DNA of 52,432 nt from a virus (IMGVR_UViG_3300010885_027343:1-52432), one strand, 5' to 3'; numbered from the stretch's first letter, positions 15,613 through 23,598 are shown. Numbers and translations: made by a program. Notes: a model not told the origin generated them from the letters alone.

Positions 15613-16172
15613 TGAGCGACATGCGTGACCTACTAGAGAAGATGTCATTTGCCGGACAGGCAGCGGGGCAAAAGCCCGGTGACCAAGTTCGTGGCAGTGA
15701 ACCAATGCCTAAAAAGGGCGGAGGTAAAAAACATCCTTACGCTGGTCGTCTAGTAGGTGGCACTGATGAAAGCATTGACTATTGTGATGCATGCGATCGT
15801 GTTAAGAGTAAATGTATCTGTGATGAAAAATCATCATTGAAAGAAGAATTTGATCAGTATCTTGCTGAGTACGGTGCACCAGGGTCTGCTATTGGCAACG
15901 ATACTGGCACTAATCCTCAAGAACAGGCAGCATTACGTCAACAACAAACTGCACAAAAACAAGAAATAAACAATCAACTTGCGGGACTAGTGGCGCAAGT
16001 AACTGGTGCACGAGCACAAATTGCACAGATTAACAAACAATTTCCTCAGGGTGCTAATCCAGTGGAAAAATCAATGGCACTAAGAGATATGCAAGGTCAA
16101 AGAATAGGTTTGCAAAATCAAATTGAAGATCTAATGACCCAAATTGCAGCATTGCGCTCACAAGCATTATAA
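15612..16172 (+). CDS. Phage protein with Cys-pair motif and coiled coil
   Basis: A 186-residue protein. The N-terminus MSDMRDLLE gives an L-L-E prohead-protease-like site. A short module, KHPYAGRLVGGTDE, is followed by YCDACDRVKSKCICDE, whose four cysteines (CxxC, CxC) could bind zinc. Residues 100-186 are Gln-rich and heptad-like, so a coiled coil is likely. It overlaps the gene at 14665 by 1 nt. Probably virion-associated, like its neighbours. Confidence 0.55.
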   Translation: MSDMRDLLEKMSFAGQAAGQKPGDQVRGSEPMPKKGGGKKHPYAGRLVGGTDESIDYCDACDRVKSKCICDEKSSLKEEFDQYLAEYGAPGSAIGNDTGTNPQEQAALRQQQTAQKQEINNQLAGLVAQVTGARAQIAQINKQFPQGANPVEKSMALRDMQGQRIGLQNQIEDLMTQIAALRSQAL

Positions 16173-16183
16173 GAGAGATAGAA

Positions 16184-18217
16184 ATGTTTTTAGAAGATTT
16201 TTACAATAAAAAGAATACACCCGAAGGCTTTGGTGCTGCAGTCAGTAATGTTGCCGCAAAGGTAGGTGACACATTGGCAAATGCATTGCCAAAAGAGATG
16301 CAACCATTTAATAACGATACTGCTGCAAAAAATTATGCAAGTCTTAGGCCAGTAAAAAATCCTGTTAAAGAGAACTCAGGAGTTACCAAGCACAATGATT
16401 ACGATCGCTGGAGTGACGAAGTTGCCGCTGCAGGTGGTGAGATACACCCGCAGCGGGATGGAAATCGTTTGGTGGCACAAAGCTGGGACGGTGACACCAT
16501 TGGTGAATTTAATCTTAAAACCAATCAAGGTTGGTTTGGTACTCAAGGTGTGGCGGAAGGCAAAGGTGATTTTGCACAAGCCATTGAAAATCTACACGGT
16601 TGGCATGAAGTAGAATCAAACAATCCTGACATAAGAATTTGGGAGTTTGATGATCGTGAAGGCGGTCACTACGCTCAAGGAACAGTGTATTACATTGAGA
16701 AAACTGGTCGCATACAAATAGAGTTTGAAGACCATGACGGGTATCACGGTGGTGATGTAACTGATGCTTTTGATTCCATTGGTGATGCTATGAATGTGTT
16801 AAAGAATATCACAGTGCAGATTAGACCAAACACCGGCAAAGCACGAGATTTTGATAAACTTGGTGGAAGAACTCTTGCAGGCCCAGATGATCTATATAAA
16901 ACTGATCGTGTAGGCCGGAAAGGTACCTTGAACAAGAGTCGCATGGATGCTATGAAAACATCTAGTCCGTATCGCAAGACAGGCCCCGAAGGTCAATTAC
17001 CAGAGTCTGCTTTAGCAGAAGCCACAGGTGATCCAAAATTTGACAAGATGCTTAAAGGTATTACAGGTAAAAGGAAAGTAGCCAAACAACAAAAAACAGA
17101 TACCAAACAACAGGCACGTGATGCTTTTGGTGGTATGTTTGGTGGCGGTAATCCTGCTGATAAACTTGGCATCAGAAAGAAAAACGTAGACGAAGGTAGT
17201 GAACTGCCTCCTAATGTAGTAGACATGATCAAGAAAATTGCTCAAAGTACTGCAGCTCCCGAACACAAAAAGGCCATGATCAACGCCTTGATAGCAAAAT
17301 ATCGTGACTCGGCCATGGCAGAAACTTACGGTGCTGAGTTACATACCAAGCACAAGAAGAATAGATTCAAACAACTTCAAAAAATAAAGAAAACACAGAA
17401 AAAAGCATTTGGTCTAGACGAAGCTGGCTGCACAATGACCAAGGAGGGTCGCGAATGCCCAATGCATGGTTTACAGGAATGCCCTGGTTACGGAATGATG
17501 GAAACTTCTGCACAAAATAAATTGCACCAGCGTCATCAAGAAATTAGAAAGAAAAGTGGACTGCCACATCCTGATCATTACTTAAAGATGATGAAACAAA
17601 AGCAAGCAGAAATTGATGCATTACGATCAGAGATTGCTGCAGACAAGGCGAAAGGGCTAGGCGAAGCACGTAAGCCCGACTATAACTTTGATATAGAAGA
17701 TATCAAGAAACTTGAAAAAATAAGAGACTTGTCTACGTTAAAAACGTTAGCGTTTGATTTGATCAGTAAACCTAGTGCCAAGCCAATGAAGCCAGAAAAA
17801 GTTGAATGGTTCAGATCAGCTCTAGAGCGTATGGATAGTCCACTTAAAGTTATCAAGTTGATGTACGACTTGATGTTGAGTGGTGAAGGACATCAAGTGA
17901 TTGGATCACGTAACAGCATGAAGGCCAACAGCTATCGCGGACGTTTTAGCGAACAAGAAGATATTAACGAACACATTGAACGTTACGTTGAGGAACTTGG
18001 CCGTGCCGGATATGAAGTAGTTACTGAGTCGGCTATTGCTTGTCCTGAATGTGGCGGACCTGCATACAGCAATCCAATGTTGGCAGAGAAACAAGATGCT
18101 TGTTATCATAAAGTGAAAAGTCGTTACAAAGTATGGCCCAGTGCATACGCATCAGGTGCACTAGTTCGTTGCCGAAAAGTAGGCGCCAATAATTGGGGCA
18201 ACAAGAGTAAAAAATGA
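16184..18217 (+). CDS. Large multi-module phage protein, probable internal virion protein
   Basis: A 677-residue mosaic. After a short N-terminus (MFLEDFYNKK) come an 'EVAAAGGEIHPQRDGNRLVAQSWDGDTIGEF' type beta module (about 75-125, only summarised here), an acidic beta domain (HEVESNNPDIRIWEF...), basic linkers, a cysteine pair (CTMTKEGRECPMHGLQEC), a helical segment (about 480-590) and a C-terminal module with YHKVKSRYKVWPSAYASG and paired cysteines ending NNWGNKSKK. The last module recurs in T4-like phage proteins. There is no known enzyme domain. It overlaps the next gene by 4 nt. Confidence 0.55.
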   Translation: MFLEDFYNKKNTPEGFGAAVSNVAAKVGDTLANALPKEMQPFNNDTAAKNYASLRPVKNPVKENSGVTKHNDYDRWSDEVAAAGGEIHPQRDGNRLVAQSWDGDTIGEFNLKTNQGWFGTQGVAEGKGDFAQAIENLHGWHEVESNNPDIRIWEFDDREGGHYAQGTVYYIEKTGRIQIEFEDHDGYHGGDVTDAFDSIGDAMNVLKNITVQIRPNTGKARDFDKLGGRTLAGPDDLYKTDRVGRKGTLNKSRMDAMKTSSPYRKTGPEGQLPESALAEATGDPKFDKMLKGITGKRKVAKQQKTDTKQQARDAFGGMFGGGNPADKLGIRKKNVDEGSELPPNVVDMIKKIAQSTAAPEHKKAMINALIAKYRDSAMAETYGAELHTKHKKNRFKQLQKIKKTQKKAFGLDEAGCTMTKEGRECPMHGLQECPGYGMMETSAQNKLHQRHQEIRKKSGLPHPDHYLKMMKQKQAEIDALRSEIAADKAKGLGEARKPDYNFDIEDIKKLEKIRDLSTLKTLAFDLISKPSAKPMKPEKVEWFRSALERMDSPLKVIKLMYDLMLSGEGHQVIGSRNSMKANSYRGRFSEQEDINEHIERYVEELGRAGYEVVTESAIACPECGGPAYSNPMLAEKQDACYHKVKSRYKVWPSAYASGALVRCRKVGANNWGNKSKK

Positions 18218-18603
18218 AATACCGAGAACTGCTAGAAGCCTGCTGGAAAGGATATCATAAAGAGGGCATGAAAACCATGTTCGGAAAAAGGTATCCCAAT
18301 TGCGTTAAAAATAAAAAATCCAACGAAGACATTGATACATCTCAGTTTGCAGAATCGGAACTAGAAGAAGATTTGCACAAATGGTTTAAAGAAAAGTGGG
18401 TGCGATTTGGCCCAGATGGAAAAATTCGTGGCGAGTGTGGCGGTCGAGATGACAGCGAAGGCAAACCAAAATGCTTGCCTGCTAGTAAAGCACATGCCTT
18501 GGGTAAAAAAGGACGTTCCAGTGCCGGTGCTAGAAAACGCAGACAAGATCCAAATCCGGAACGCCATGGCAAGGCAATTAACGTAGCAACCAAAAAGAAA
18601 TGA
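18214..18603 (+). CDS. Cysteine-module protein with capsid-targeting-like start
   Basis: A 129-residue basic protein. The start MKYRELLEACWKGY contains an L-L-E site. Two small modules follow: CWKGYHKEGMK...YPNC (residues 10-30) and LHKWFKEKWVRFGPDGKIRG followed by two cysteines (about 52-90), both recurrent in T4-like phage proteins; the C-terminus is Lys/Arg-rich (GKKGRSSAGARKRR). The basic tail could bind DNA. The function is unknown. It overlaps both neighbours by 4 nt. Confidence 0.5.
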   Translation: MKYRELLEACWKGYHKEGMKTMFGKRYPNCVKNKKSNEDIDTSQFAESELEEDLHKWFKEKWVRFGPDGKIRGECGGRDDSEGKPKCLPASKAHALGKKGRSSAGARKRRQDPNPERHGKAINVATKKK

Positions 18604-19019
18604 GAAATTTAATTAGACTAGTTGAAGCTGCTGAAAAAGATTGCCCCATTGCCACTCACGACATTGATGTCAATTTGAAACACAGGCAGCGAGCCATAGA
18701 TGAGTACTACTACGGTCCTGCCAATCCTGACAAGCCCGGCAGCTATTGGAAAGACGCTGCTCGACGTTGGAACATAGATGAAAAAACTGCCCGAACTATG
18801 CAGTGTGGCAACTGTGCAGCATTTGATGTTTCGGACAAGATGTGGGCCTGTATGGAAGCCGGCATCAAAGGTGATGATCAAGCCGTAGATGCCATGGCTA
18901 CTGTACAAAAAGCCGATTTGGGCTACTGTAATTTTTTACATTTTAAATGTGCTGGTACTAGAAGCTGTACTGCTTGGGTGACAGGCGGATCAATTGATAA
19001 CAAGGATCGCACCGAATGA
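18600..19019 (+). CDS. Cysteine-rich protein (possible metal or Fe-S binder) with capsid-targeting-like start
   Basis: A 139-residue protein. The start MRNLIRLVEAAEKDCP has an L-V-E site. The body contains CGNCAAFD, MWACMEAG, GYCNFLHFKC and RSCTAW, seven to eight cysteines in a spacing reminiscent of small high-potential iron-sulfur-like domains in phage proteins. I cannot tell whether it binds iron-sulfur, zinc or forms disulfides. Gene overlaps of 4 nt on both sides point to stoichiometric synthesis with its neighbours. Confidence 0.5.
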   Translation: MRNLIRLVEAAEKDCPIATHDIDVNLKHRQRAIDEYYYGPANPDKPGSYWKDAARRWNIDEKTARTMQCGNCAAFDVSDKMWACMEAGIKGDDQAVDAMATVQKADLGYCNFLHFKCAGTRSCTAWVTGGSIDNKDRTE

Positions 19020-19429
19020 AAACTCATGAATTCGCATCAATAAGCAAAAAGAACCGTGGAATAAAAGAATCAAGAAGTAAATCAATTGAAGACTTCAAGC
19101 CTGCCAATCAAGCCTTGGACGATTTGAAAAGCCGATATTTGCCTGATTGGGAAATGATAGATCATCAAACACTACAGGCCAAATACGTGGCCCAAGATCA
19201 TAGACATGCACTAAAGTTTGTGGCATTTATAAATCAACTTTGTGAACAGATGGATCATTTTGCCGAAGTAACTCAAGATGTAGCCGAGGTTGCTGTTAAA
19301 ACAGCCACGTTTGATGTAAAAGGATTGACCATACTTGATTTTCAATTGGCAATGCGTGTAGATGCTTATGCTCGAATGCATAATATTGAGCAGGTACGCA
19401 TGCAAGGTAATTTTGGGATGCATCCATAA
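19016..19429 (+). CDS. Pterin-4a-carbinolamine dehydratase-like protein, active site altered
   Basis: A 137-residue protein. Residues 1-18 (MKTHEFAS...GIKE) resemble a capsid-targeting signal with an I-x-E site. The rest fits the PCD/DCoH fold: WEMIDHQTLQAKY, HALKFVAFINQLCEQMDHFAEV, and VKTATFDVKGLTILDFQLA. In active dehydratases the central box reads with two adjacent histidines and later THD; here these are DHF and TFD, so catalysis is probably lost or changed. It may instead be a structural or regulatory version. Confidence 0.55.
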   Translation: MKTHEFASISKKNRGIKESRSKSIEDFKPANQALDDLKSRYLPDWEMIDHQTLQAKYVAQDHRHALKFVAFINQLCEQMDHFAEVTQDVAEVAVKTATFDVKGLTILDFQLAMRVDAYARMHNIEQVRMQGNFGMHP

Positions 19430-19432
19430 CTC

Positions 19433-20050
19433 ATGATAAAAGTTTGCGATTACAACATCTTGTTGGATCCTGTCTGTACCAAACCTAATCATAACATATT
19501 TGATTCAGAAGATTTTCGATACTACGACAAAGACGGATTTGAATTAAACCGTGCCGAAATTGGATTTTACCAAGCCATGAATTACAAATTAGATCGATCA
19601 CTTAATCATCTCTGCTTTCAACAAGACTGGCTGAAAATAAACAGTGCTGGATTGTATCTTGATCATTGTTTGATTTTACATAGATGCAGATACGATAAAG
19701 AAGCCCAAGATCAATTGTTTACGTTACGAAAAACTATACCAGCAGCCAGCTTGGTGATGAATACCATTGCCAAATGGGGATTTGATTTTGCTCTTGATGC
19801 TGTAGATGATGACTACAATCTTTATGAAGTGTTGCACGTCGAATGCGATTACACATCATATGACAAATTTTGCCATCAGCTTGATCATGTTCAAAACAAA
19901 CTAATGCAAATTGACTGGCAAGATGCTGCTCAACAAATACTCAGCAATAAAGAAAAATGGAATGGTTTAAAAGGATTCGAGCAGAATCACTGGAAGGCTA
20001 ATTTTTTGCTAGGTTGGAACAAGTCAGAGTACACCGAAAAAACAATTTAA
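19433..20050 (+). CDS. Phage protein of unknown function
   Basis: A 205-residue acidic protein rich in Asp, Tyr, His and Cys, with no recognised motif. The C-terminal third is helical (KLMQIDWQDAAQQILSNKEKW). There is a 3-nt gap after the preceding gene and no strong ribosome site (ACTC), so it is presumably coupled. It lies between the candidate virion-internal block and a small basic protein. Confidence 0.5.
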   Translation: MIKVCDYNILLDPVCTKPNHNIFDSEDFRYYDKDGFELNRAEIGFYQAMNYKLDRSLNHLCFQQDWLKINSAGLYLDHCLILHRCRYDKEAQDQLFTLRKTIPAASLVMNTIAKWGFDFALDAVDDDYNLYEVLHVECDYTSYDKFCHQLDHVQNKLMQIDWQDAAQQILSNKEKWNGLKGFEQNHWKANFLLGWNKSEYTEKTI

Positions 20051-20064
20051 CCAAGGAGAATCAA

Positions 20065-20208
20065 ATGGCAAAAGCATCAACTAGCGGTAAAAATGTAATT
20101 CAAAAAATTGTAAAATTAACTAGTCAGGGCGGTCGTAATCCCAAGACCAGTGCAATGAACAAGTCAAAAAGACAGAGTCATAAACAGAGTAGAGGACAAG
20201 GTAGATAA
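20065..20208 (+). CDS. Small basic protein
   Basis: A 47-residue protein with about 30 percent Lys/Arg (MAKASTSGKNVIQKIVKLT... ending KQSRGQGR). I chose the ATG at 20065 because AAGGAG lies 6 nt upstream; the reading frame continues upstream but inside the previous gene. It could be a nucleic-acid-binding or condensing protein. A late promoter motif overlaps its stop. Confidence 0.55.
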   Translation: MAKASTSGKNVIQKIVKLTSQGGRNPKTSAMNKSKRQSHKQSRGQGR

Positions 20209-20222
20209 ATACCTATTATAGG
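20205..20222 (+). promoter_or_regulatory. Late promoter motif plus short hairpin before dps
   Basis: ATAAATA (20205-20211) is followed by CCTA (20212-20215) and TAGG (20219-20222) with a TTA loop. The right arm includes the AGGG ribosome site 6 nt before the dps ATG. RNA started at the late motif (about 20217) would lack the left arm. The stem is short (4 bp), so this is a weaker example of the arrangement at 4804 and 38856. Confidence 0.4.
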
Positions 20223-20229
20223 GTTCGTT

Positions 20230-20664
20230 ATGGAAGAATTAATCAAAACTAGTAAAGTGGCTTTTGCCAGCGAATATGCTTTTATGATCAAAGCACAGTT
20301 TTTTCACTGGAACATAGAAGGTCCAAACTTTCCACAATATCATGAATTATTAAATACAATTTACAACGAAGTGCAGGAACAACTAGATCCCTTTGCCGAA
20401 AACATCCGCAAGCTTGGTGCATGGACTCCAGCTAGTTTTACAAGATTCAGTATGTTGAGTCAAATTGAAGATGAAACACAGATCATGCCTGCTGAAGCAA
20501 TGTTGGCAGAATTGTATCAAGACTGTGAAAAAATGATCCAAATGTTTCAAGTGGTTTACATGCTAGCTGAGCAAAATAGAGAATTTGGACTAGCCAACTT
20601 CTACGCAGACCGTCAAGATGCTCACGCAAAACATTGTTGGATGCTTCGCTCAACACTTAAATAA
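20230..20664 (+). CDS. dps: Dps-like DNA-protecting ferritin
   Basis: A 144-residue protein with the Dps signature: FHWNIEGPNFPQYHELL and DPFAENIRKLG. The inter-subunit ferroxidase ligands are present with canonical spacing: H26, H38, D53 and E57. Dps dodecamers oxidise iron with H2O2 and can coat DNA. A phage copy may protect phage or host DNA in infection or be packaged; neither is shown. A Rho-independent terminator follows immediately, and a late promoter motif precedes it. Confidence 0.85.
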   Translation: MEELIKTSKVAFASEYAFMIKAQFFHWNIEGPNFPQYHELLNTIYNEVQEQLDPFAENIRKLGAWTPASFTRFSMLSQIEDETQIMPAEAMLAELYQDCEKMIQMFQVVYMLAEQNREFGLANFYADRQDAHAKHCWMLRSTLK

Positions 20665-20665
20665 C

Positions 20666-20690
20666 AATGCGGCTTAGGCCGCATTTTTTT
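20666..20690 (+). terminator. Rho-independent terminator after dps
   Basis: Perfect 8-bp stem AATGCGGC / GCCGCATT with a TTAG tetraloop, followed by a run of T, starting 2 nt after the dps stop. This is the clearest intrinsic terminator in the window and ends the transcription unit that includes the candidate virion-internal proteins. Confidence 0.9.
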
Positions 20691-20711
20691 AATAATTATA
20701 TTCAAGGTATT

Positions 20712-21287
20712 ATGCTAATTGTTTATATTCACGGCGCCAGCGCAACTGGAGAAAGTTTTAACTATATTCGTGATCATATTAAAGGTCACGAAGAATTAGT
20801 CATTGACTACGACAGTCGCAATGGCTTTGAAAAGAATCTAGCCGATATGCGTTATCAATTAAGTGAGTTTCATAGTATGTTTTTTATATGTCACAGTCTA
20901 GGTGGTATATATGCATTACATCTAGCCGACGAAATGCCTGAACGTGTTCTAGGTGCAATTACGTTAAGTACTCCATATGGCGGGGCTGAGATAGCTGATG
21001 TTGCAAAATACTTTTTGCCATACAGTAGATTATTAAAAGATATTGGGCCCAACTCATGGGCAATGCGGCAAGCAAGGAAGATAGAAATACATCATCCTTG
21101 GACCAATGTAGTTACCGTTACAGGTAATGCGCCTTGGGTAGTACAACCAAATGACGGGGTAGTTACCATTGCCAGTCAGCGTCATCATGGTCAAGACATG
21201 GAGTTAGTAGAATTAGAATCCAACCACTATGAAGTGGTACTAAGTGATCAAACAGTAAAGATAATTCAAGAAAGGTTACCACAATGA
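20712..21287 (+). CDS. Alpha/beta-hydrolase (lipase/esterase-like)
   Basis: A 191-residue protein. I start it at the ATG at 20712 (MLIVYIHGASATGESF) because an in-frame start at 20667 would lie in the terminator. It shows the oxyanion strand (VYIHGASATG), the nucleophile elbow ICHSLGG with S62, STPYGG and a late His (ESNHYEV), as in serine hydrolases. The substrate may be a lipid or ester; it is unknown. There is no signal peptide, so it acts in the cytoplasm. It overlaps the next gene by 4 nt. Confidence 0.7.
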   Translation: MLIVYIHGASATGESFNYIRDHIKGHEELVIDYDSRNGFEKNLADMRYQLSEFHSMFFICHSLGGIYALHLADEMPERVLGAITLSTPYGGAEIADVAKYFLPYSRLLKDIGPNSWAMRQARKIEIHHPWTNVVTVTGNAPWVVQPNDGVVTIASQRHHGQDMELVELESNHYEVVLSDQTVKIIQERLPQ

Positions 21288-21481
21288 TAGGCGAAATGTT
21301 AGTATGGGGATTTTTCAGCGCACTAGGTTGGATGAGTGCAAACTACACAGTAGAAAAAGTGTTTCCCGAAAAACAAATTAAAGAAGAACAAGTGTGTTCC
21401 ATATGGCAAGAAGAAAAACAGTCAGACGGCACTGTACATAGAACAAGAATCTGCGAACCAAACATAAAGACTTCACCTTAG
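21284..21481 (+). CDS. Small membrane-anchored protein
   Basis: A 65-residue protein with one N-terminal transmembrane helix (about residues 4-20) and a charged C-terminal part with two cysteines (QVCSIW, RICEP). It has no recognised function. It overlaps the hydrolase stop by 4 nt. Its last codons form the left arm of the GC-rich RNA structure at 21470-21540. Confidence 0.5.
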   Translation: MIGEMLVWGFFSALGWMSANYTVEKVFPEKQIKEEQVCSIWQEEKQSDGTVHRTRICEPNIKTSP

Positions 21482-21540
21482 GACCGTGAGGGCGCGGCTG
21501 CTGCGCTACCCACGGGAGTCGTGCCCCAAGGGTTGAAGTG
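21470..21540 (+). promoter_or_regulatory. GC-rich structured RNA element masking the next start site
   Basis: Roughly 75 percent G+C over 21481-21532 in an otherwise AT-rich genome. Outer stem: ACTTCA (21470-21475) with TGAAGT (21534-21539), extended by CCTT with AAGG and GG with CC. Inner stem: CCGTG (21484-21488) with CACGG (21511-21515), then GG/CC and CGC/GCG closing a 7-nt loop. The outer right arm contains the AAGGG ribosome site and part of the GTG start (21538) of the next gene. It could be a riboswitch-like or protein-binding leader. I do not recognise the RNA class. Confidence 0.6.
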
Positions 21541-22431
21541 AGCAATAACATTTACGATACTATGCGAATTCAATTTGATTTTATACAAGGTCCAATGAGT
21601 CTAGAGATTGCGTTACTAGACAATCCTGCTGTTCAGGAATGGGCCAGGAGATTTGTAGGAACAAATTTAAAATTAAGATCAAACTTCTTTGATAATTTGT
21701 ATGTTAGAGCGTGGGATCCTACATACGTACAACAATGTTTAGATAAACTATATATTGACTTATCAGAATTAGCATCCCTAGGATTCCCATATACCGGTGT
21801 TATGCCAACATGCTTAGATGAAATTACGCGAACATGGACCAATCATTTGCATAGATATTTTACTCATACATTATGGGATGTATGCGAGCAATGTGATCAT
21901 CACGCCTCTGATCGCATAAAAGATCTATTGCACGATGTTAACATTTATGTTCACGAAATAGAAGATCATTATCCAAACGAGGCCGAAGGGTTGGCTGTTG
22001 ATAGTATTCCAGAAATTTACTTGTCGTCGGAACCAAGTTATAAAGAAAACATCTGGTGGACTATTCCCGACGAGCACAGGCAATACCACAGCAAAGAATA
22101 TGCTGATGTAATTATGGGCTCACAGATTCAAGGCAAAACTCTACTCAGGAATTACTTAGATGGCGATAATCCCAACGATAGAGATACTACCGGTCATTGG
22201 GTCGCCGCTGGTGCGTTGAGAATAATGACTACCGACGCTAGGCAAAGAATATACCAAAGTGTAGGATTTAACAATTGGTTACAACGATGGGGAGTCAATC
22301 CTGACGCTGCATACTATGATTTTCCGCTTGGCAACATAACAAATAAAAATCTTTTTCCCCTTATTGTCGATGCTTTTAGTCACGACCACCAAAAGGGACG
22401 ATCGCATGTTACAGCATCATATTTTGAATAA
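21538..22431 (+). CDS. Phage protein of unknown function, GTG start
   Basis: A 297-residue soluble acidic protein (MSNNIYDTMRIQFDF...) with many His, Trp and Asp residues, e.g. CEQCDHHASDRI, ENIWWTIPDEHRQYHS and DTTGHWVAAGALRIM. I recognise no family. GTG at 21538 is preceded by AAGGG with 5-nt spacing; both are buried in the GC-rich RNA structure, so translation is probably regulated. The next gene is a radical SAM enzyme 12 nt downstream, and the two likely form a unit. Confidence 0.55.
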   Translation: MSNNIYDTMRIQFDFIQGPMSLEIALLDNPAVQEWARRFVGTNLKLRSNFFDNLYVRAWDPTYVQQCLDKLYIDLSELASLGFPYTGVMPTCLDEITRTWTNHLHRYFTHTLWDVCEQCDHHASDRIKDLLHDVNIYVHEIEDHYPNEAEGLAVDSIPEIYLSSEPSYKENIWWTIPDEHRQYHSKEYADVIMGSQIQGKTLLRNYLDGDNPNDRDTTGHWVAAGALRIMTTDARQRIYQSVGFNNWLQRWGVNPDAAYYDFPLGNITNKNLFPLIVDAFSHDHQKGRSHVTASYFE

Positions 22432-22443
22432 CGTATATTGTCA

Positions 22444-23592
22444 ATGAATCCAAACTACTGCCCTGATTTATTTACTAACCTGTTTGTTCAAAAATATGAT
22501 GCTACACATGCAGAACTTGCATATTGTTGTATAAGCGAAAGAACTACTCCAACAAATAAAATAGACTTTTTTCATAAAAAATTGGAAGATGGACGACAAT
22601 ATTTTTTATCAACCGGCGAGTTGCCCAAAGATTGTCAGGTATGTGTAGATTGTGAAAATAACGGAACAATATCACGACGTTTAGCAGAACTGTCGTATGA
22701 ACATAGACCTTATACATTTGATCGAGACGTGCTGAGATTACAGTATAACTGTGACAACATTTGTAATTTAAAATGTATTGGGTGTGGTGGATGGTATAGT
22801 TCTGCTTGGATCGAAGATGAAATTAAACTTGGGAGCTTCGGAAGAATTGATCCTACCACCTCAGAAATATTTATTTTTAAACCAACTAAACACAATTCAA
22901 TAATATTAGATCTGGATGTATCTAAAGTGCATTCGGTATATTTCAATGGCGGAGAGCCATTGATGACCAAAGATCACTTAAGAGTATTACAATATCTAGT
23001 AGAAAACGGAAAACCAAGTAATCAGATTCCAAAAGATATCCATGTTACTTATAATACAAATGCAACTCACCCACTAACAGATGAAATGATAAAAATGTGG
23101 GAGCAATTTGCTTCTGTACACCTAGTGGCCAGTATTGACGGAATTCATGATTCGTTTGAATATATAAGATTCCCAGCTAATTGGAACAAGGTTGTAGAAA
23201 ATATTAATAATTATAGAAATGCTGGAATCCAAACATCTTTTGGTATTAATATTGGTGTTCACAATGTGATGTATTATAAAGAGTTGGAGCAGTTTTGTTT
23301 TGATAATTCTATAGAGTTAACTTATCAGCATGATACCCAAGGAGTGTTATCCTTAGTAAATTTACCAAAACACTTAATACCAACGGTATTGGAGTATCTT
23401 GAAACTTTACCCCAAACCAAAACTAAAGAAATATTAATAAACTGTGTATCCAAGATTCAACAACCGGATGTTTCAGCGTGGGTCAATTGGCTTAGTAAAT
23501 TAGATTCCATACGTGGGAATAATTGGAAAAAAAGTTTGCATCGCCTTTATGATTTAGACCCTAAATATTTTGACTCTATTGAAATATTGTAG
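22444..23592 (+). CDS. Radical SAM enzyme (twitch/SPASM-like)
   Basis: A 382-residue protein. The Fe4S4-binding CNLKCIGC (CxxxCxxC) lies near residue 107, followed by YFNGGEPLM (the GGE motif), NTNATHP and VASIDGI strands of the radical SAM barrel. The N-terminal part has extra cysteines (CCISE; CQVCVDC) which may bind another cluster. Enzymes of this type modify peptides, proteins or nucleic acids; the substrate is unknown. An in-frame TTG at 22438 could also be the start; ribosome site is weak. The dsbA promoter lies within its 3' end. Confidence 0.75.
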   Translation: MNPNYCPDLFTNLFVQKYDATHAELAYCCISERTTPTNKIDFFHKKLEDGRQYFLSTGELPKDCQVCVDCENNGTISRRLAELSYEHRPYTFDRDVLRLQYNCDNICNLKCIGCGGWYSSAWIEDEIKLGSFGRIDPTTSEIFIFKPTKHNSIILDLDVSKVHSVYFNGGEPLMTKDHLRVLQYLVENGKPSNQIPKDIHVTYNTNATHPLTDEMIKMWEQFASVHLVASIDGIHDSFEYIRFPANWNKVVENINNYRNAGIQTSFGINIGVHNVMYYKELEQFCFDNSIELTYQHDTQGVLSLVNLPKHLIPTVLEYLETLPQTKTKEILINCVSKIQQPDVSAWVNWLSKLDSIRGNNWKKSLHRLYDLDPKYFDSIEIL

Positions 23593-23598
23593 TATAAT
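23570..23598 (+). promoter_or_regulatory. Sigma70-like promoter of dsbA
   Basis: TTGACT (23570-23575), a 17-bp spacer and TATAAT (23593-23598). It overlaps the stop of the radical SAM gene. Transcription would begin near 23605, giving a 20-nt leader with TAGGAG before the ATG at 23626. Confidence 0.7.

Noticed and set aside
20667-20711. Earlier start for the alpha/beta-hydrolase
   Set aside because: These codons are the stem and T-run of the terminator after dps; the hydrolase fold begins with MLIVYIHG at 20712.
21470-21540. tRNA or known ribozyme at the GC-rich element
   Set aside because: No cloverleaf, TPsiC or anticodon arm; hammerhead core sequences are absent and the order of twister boxes does not fit.
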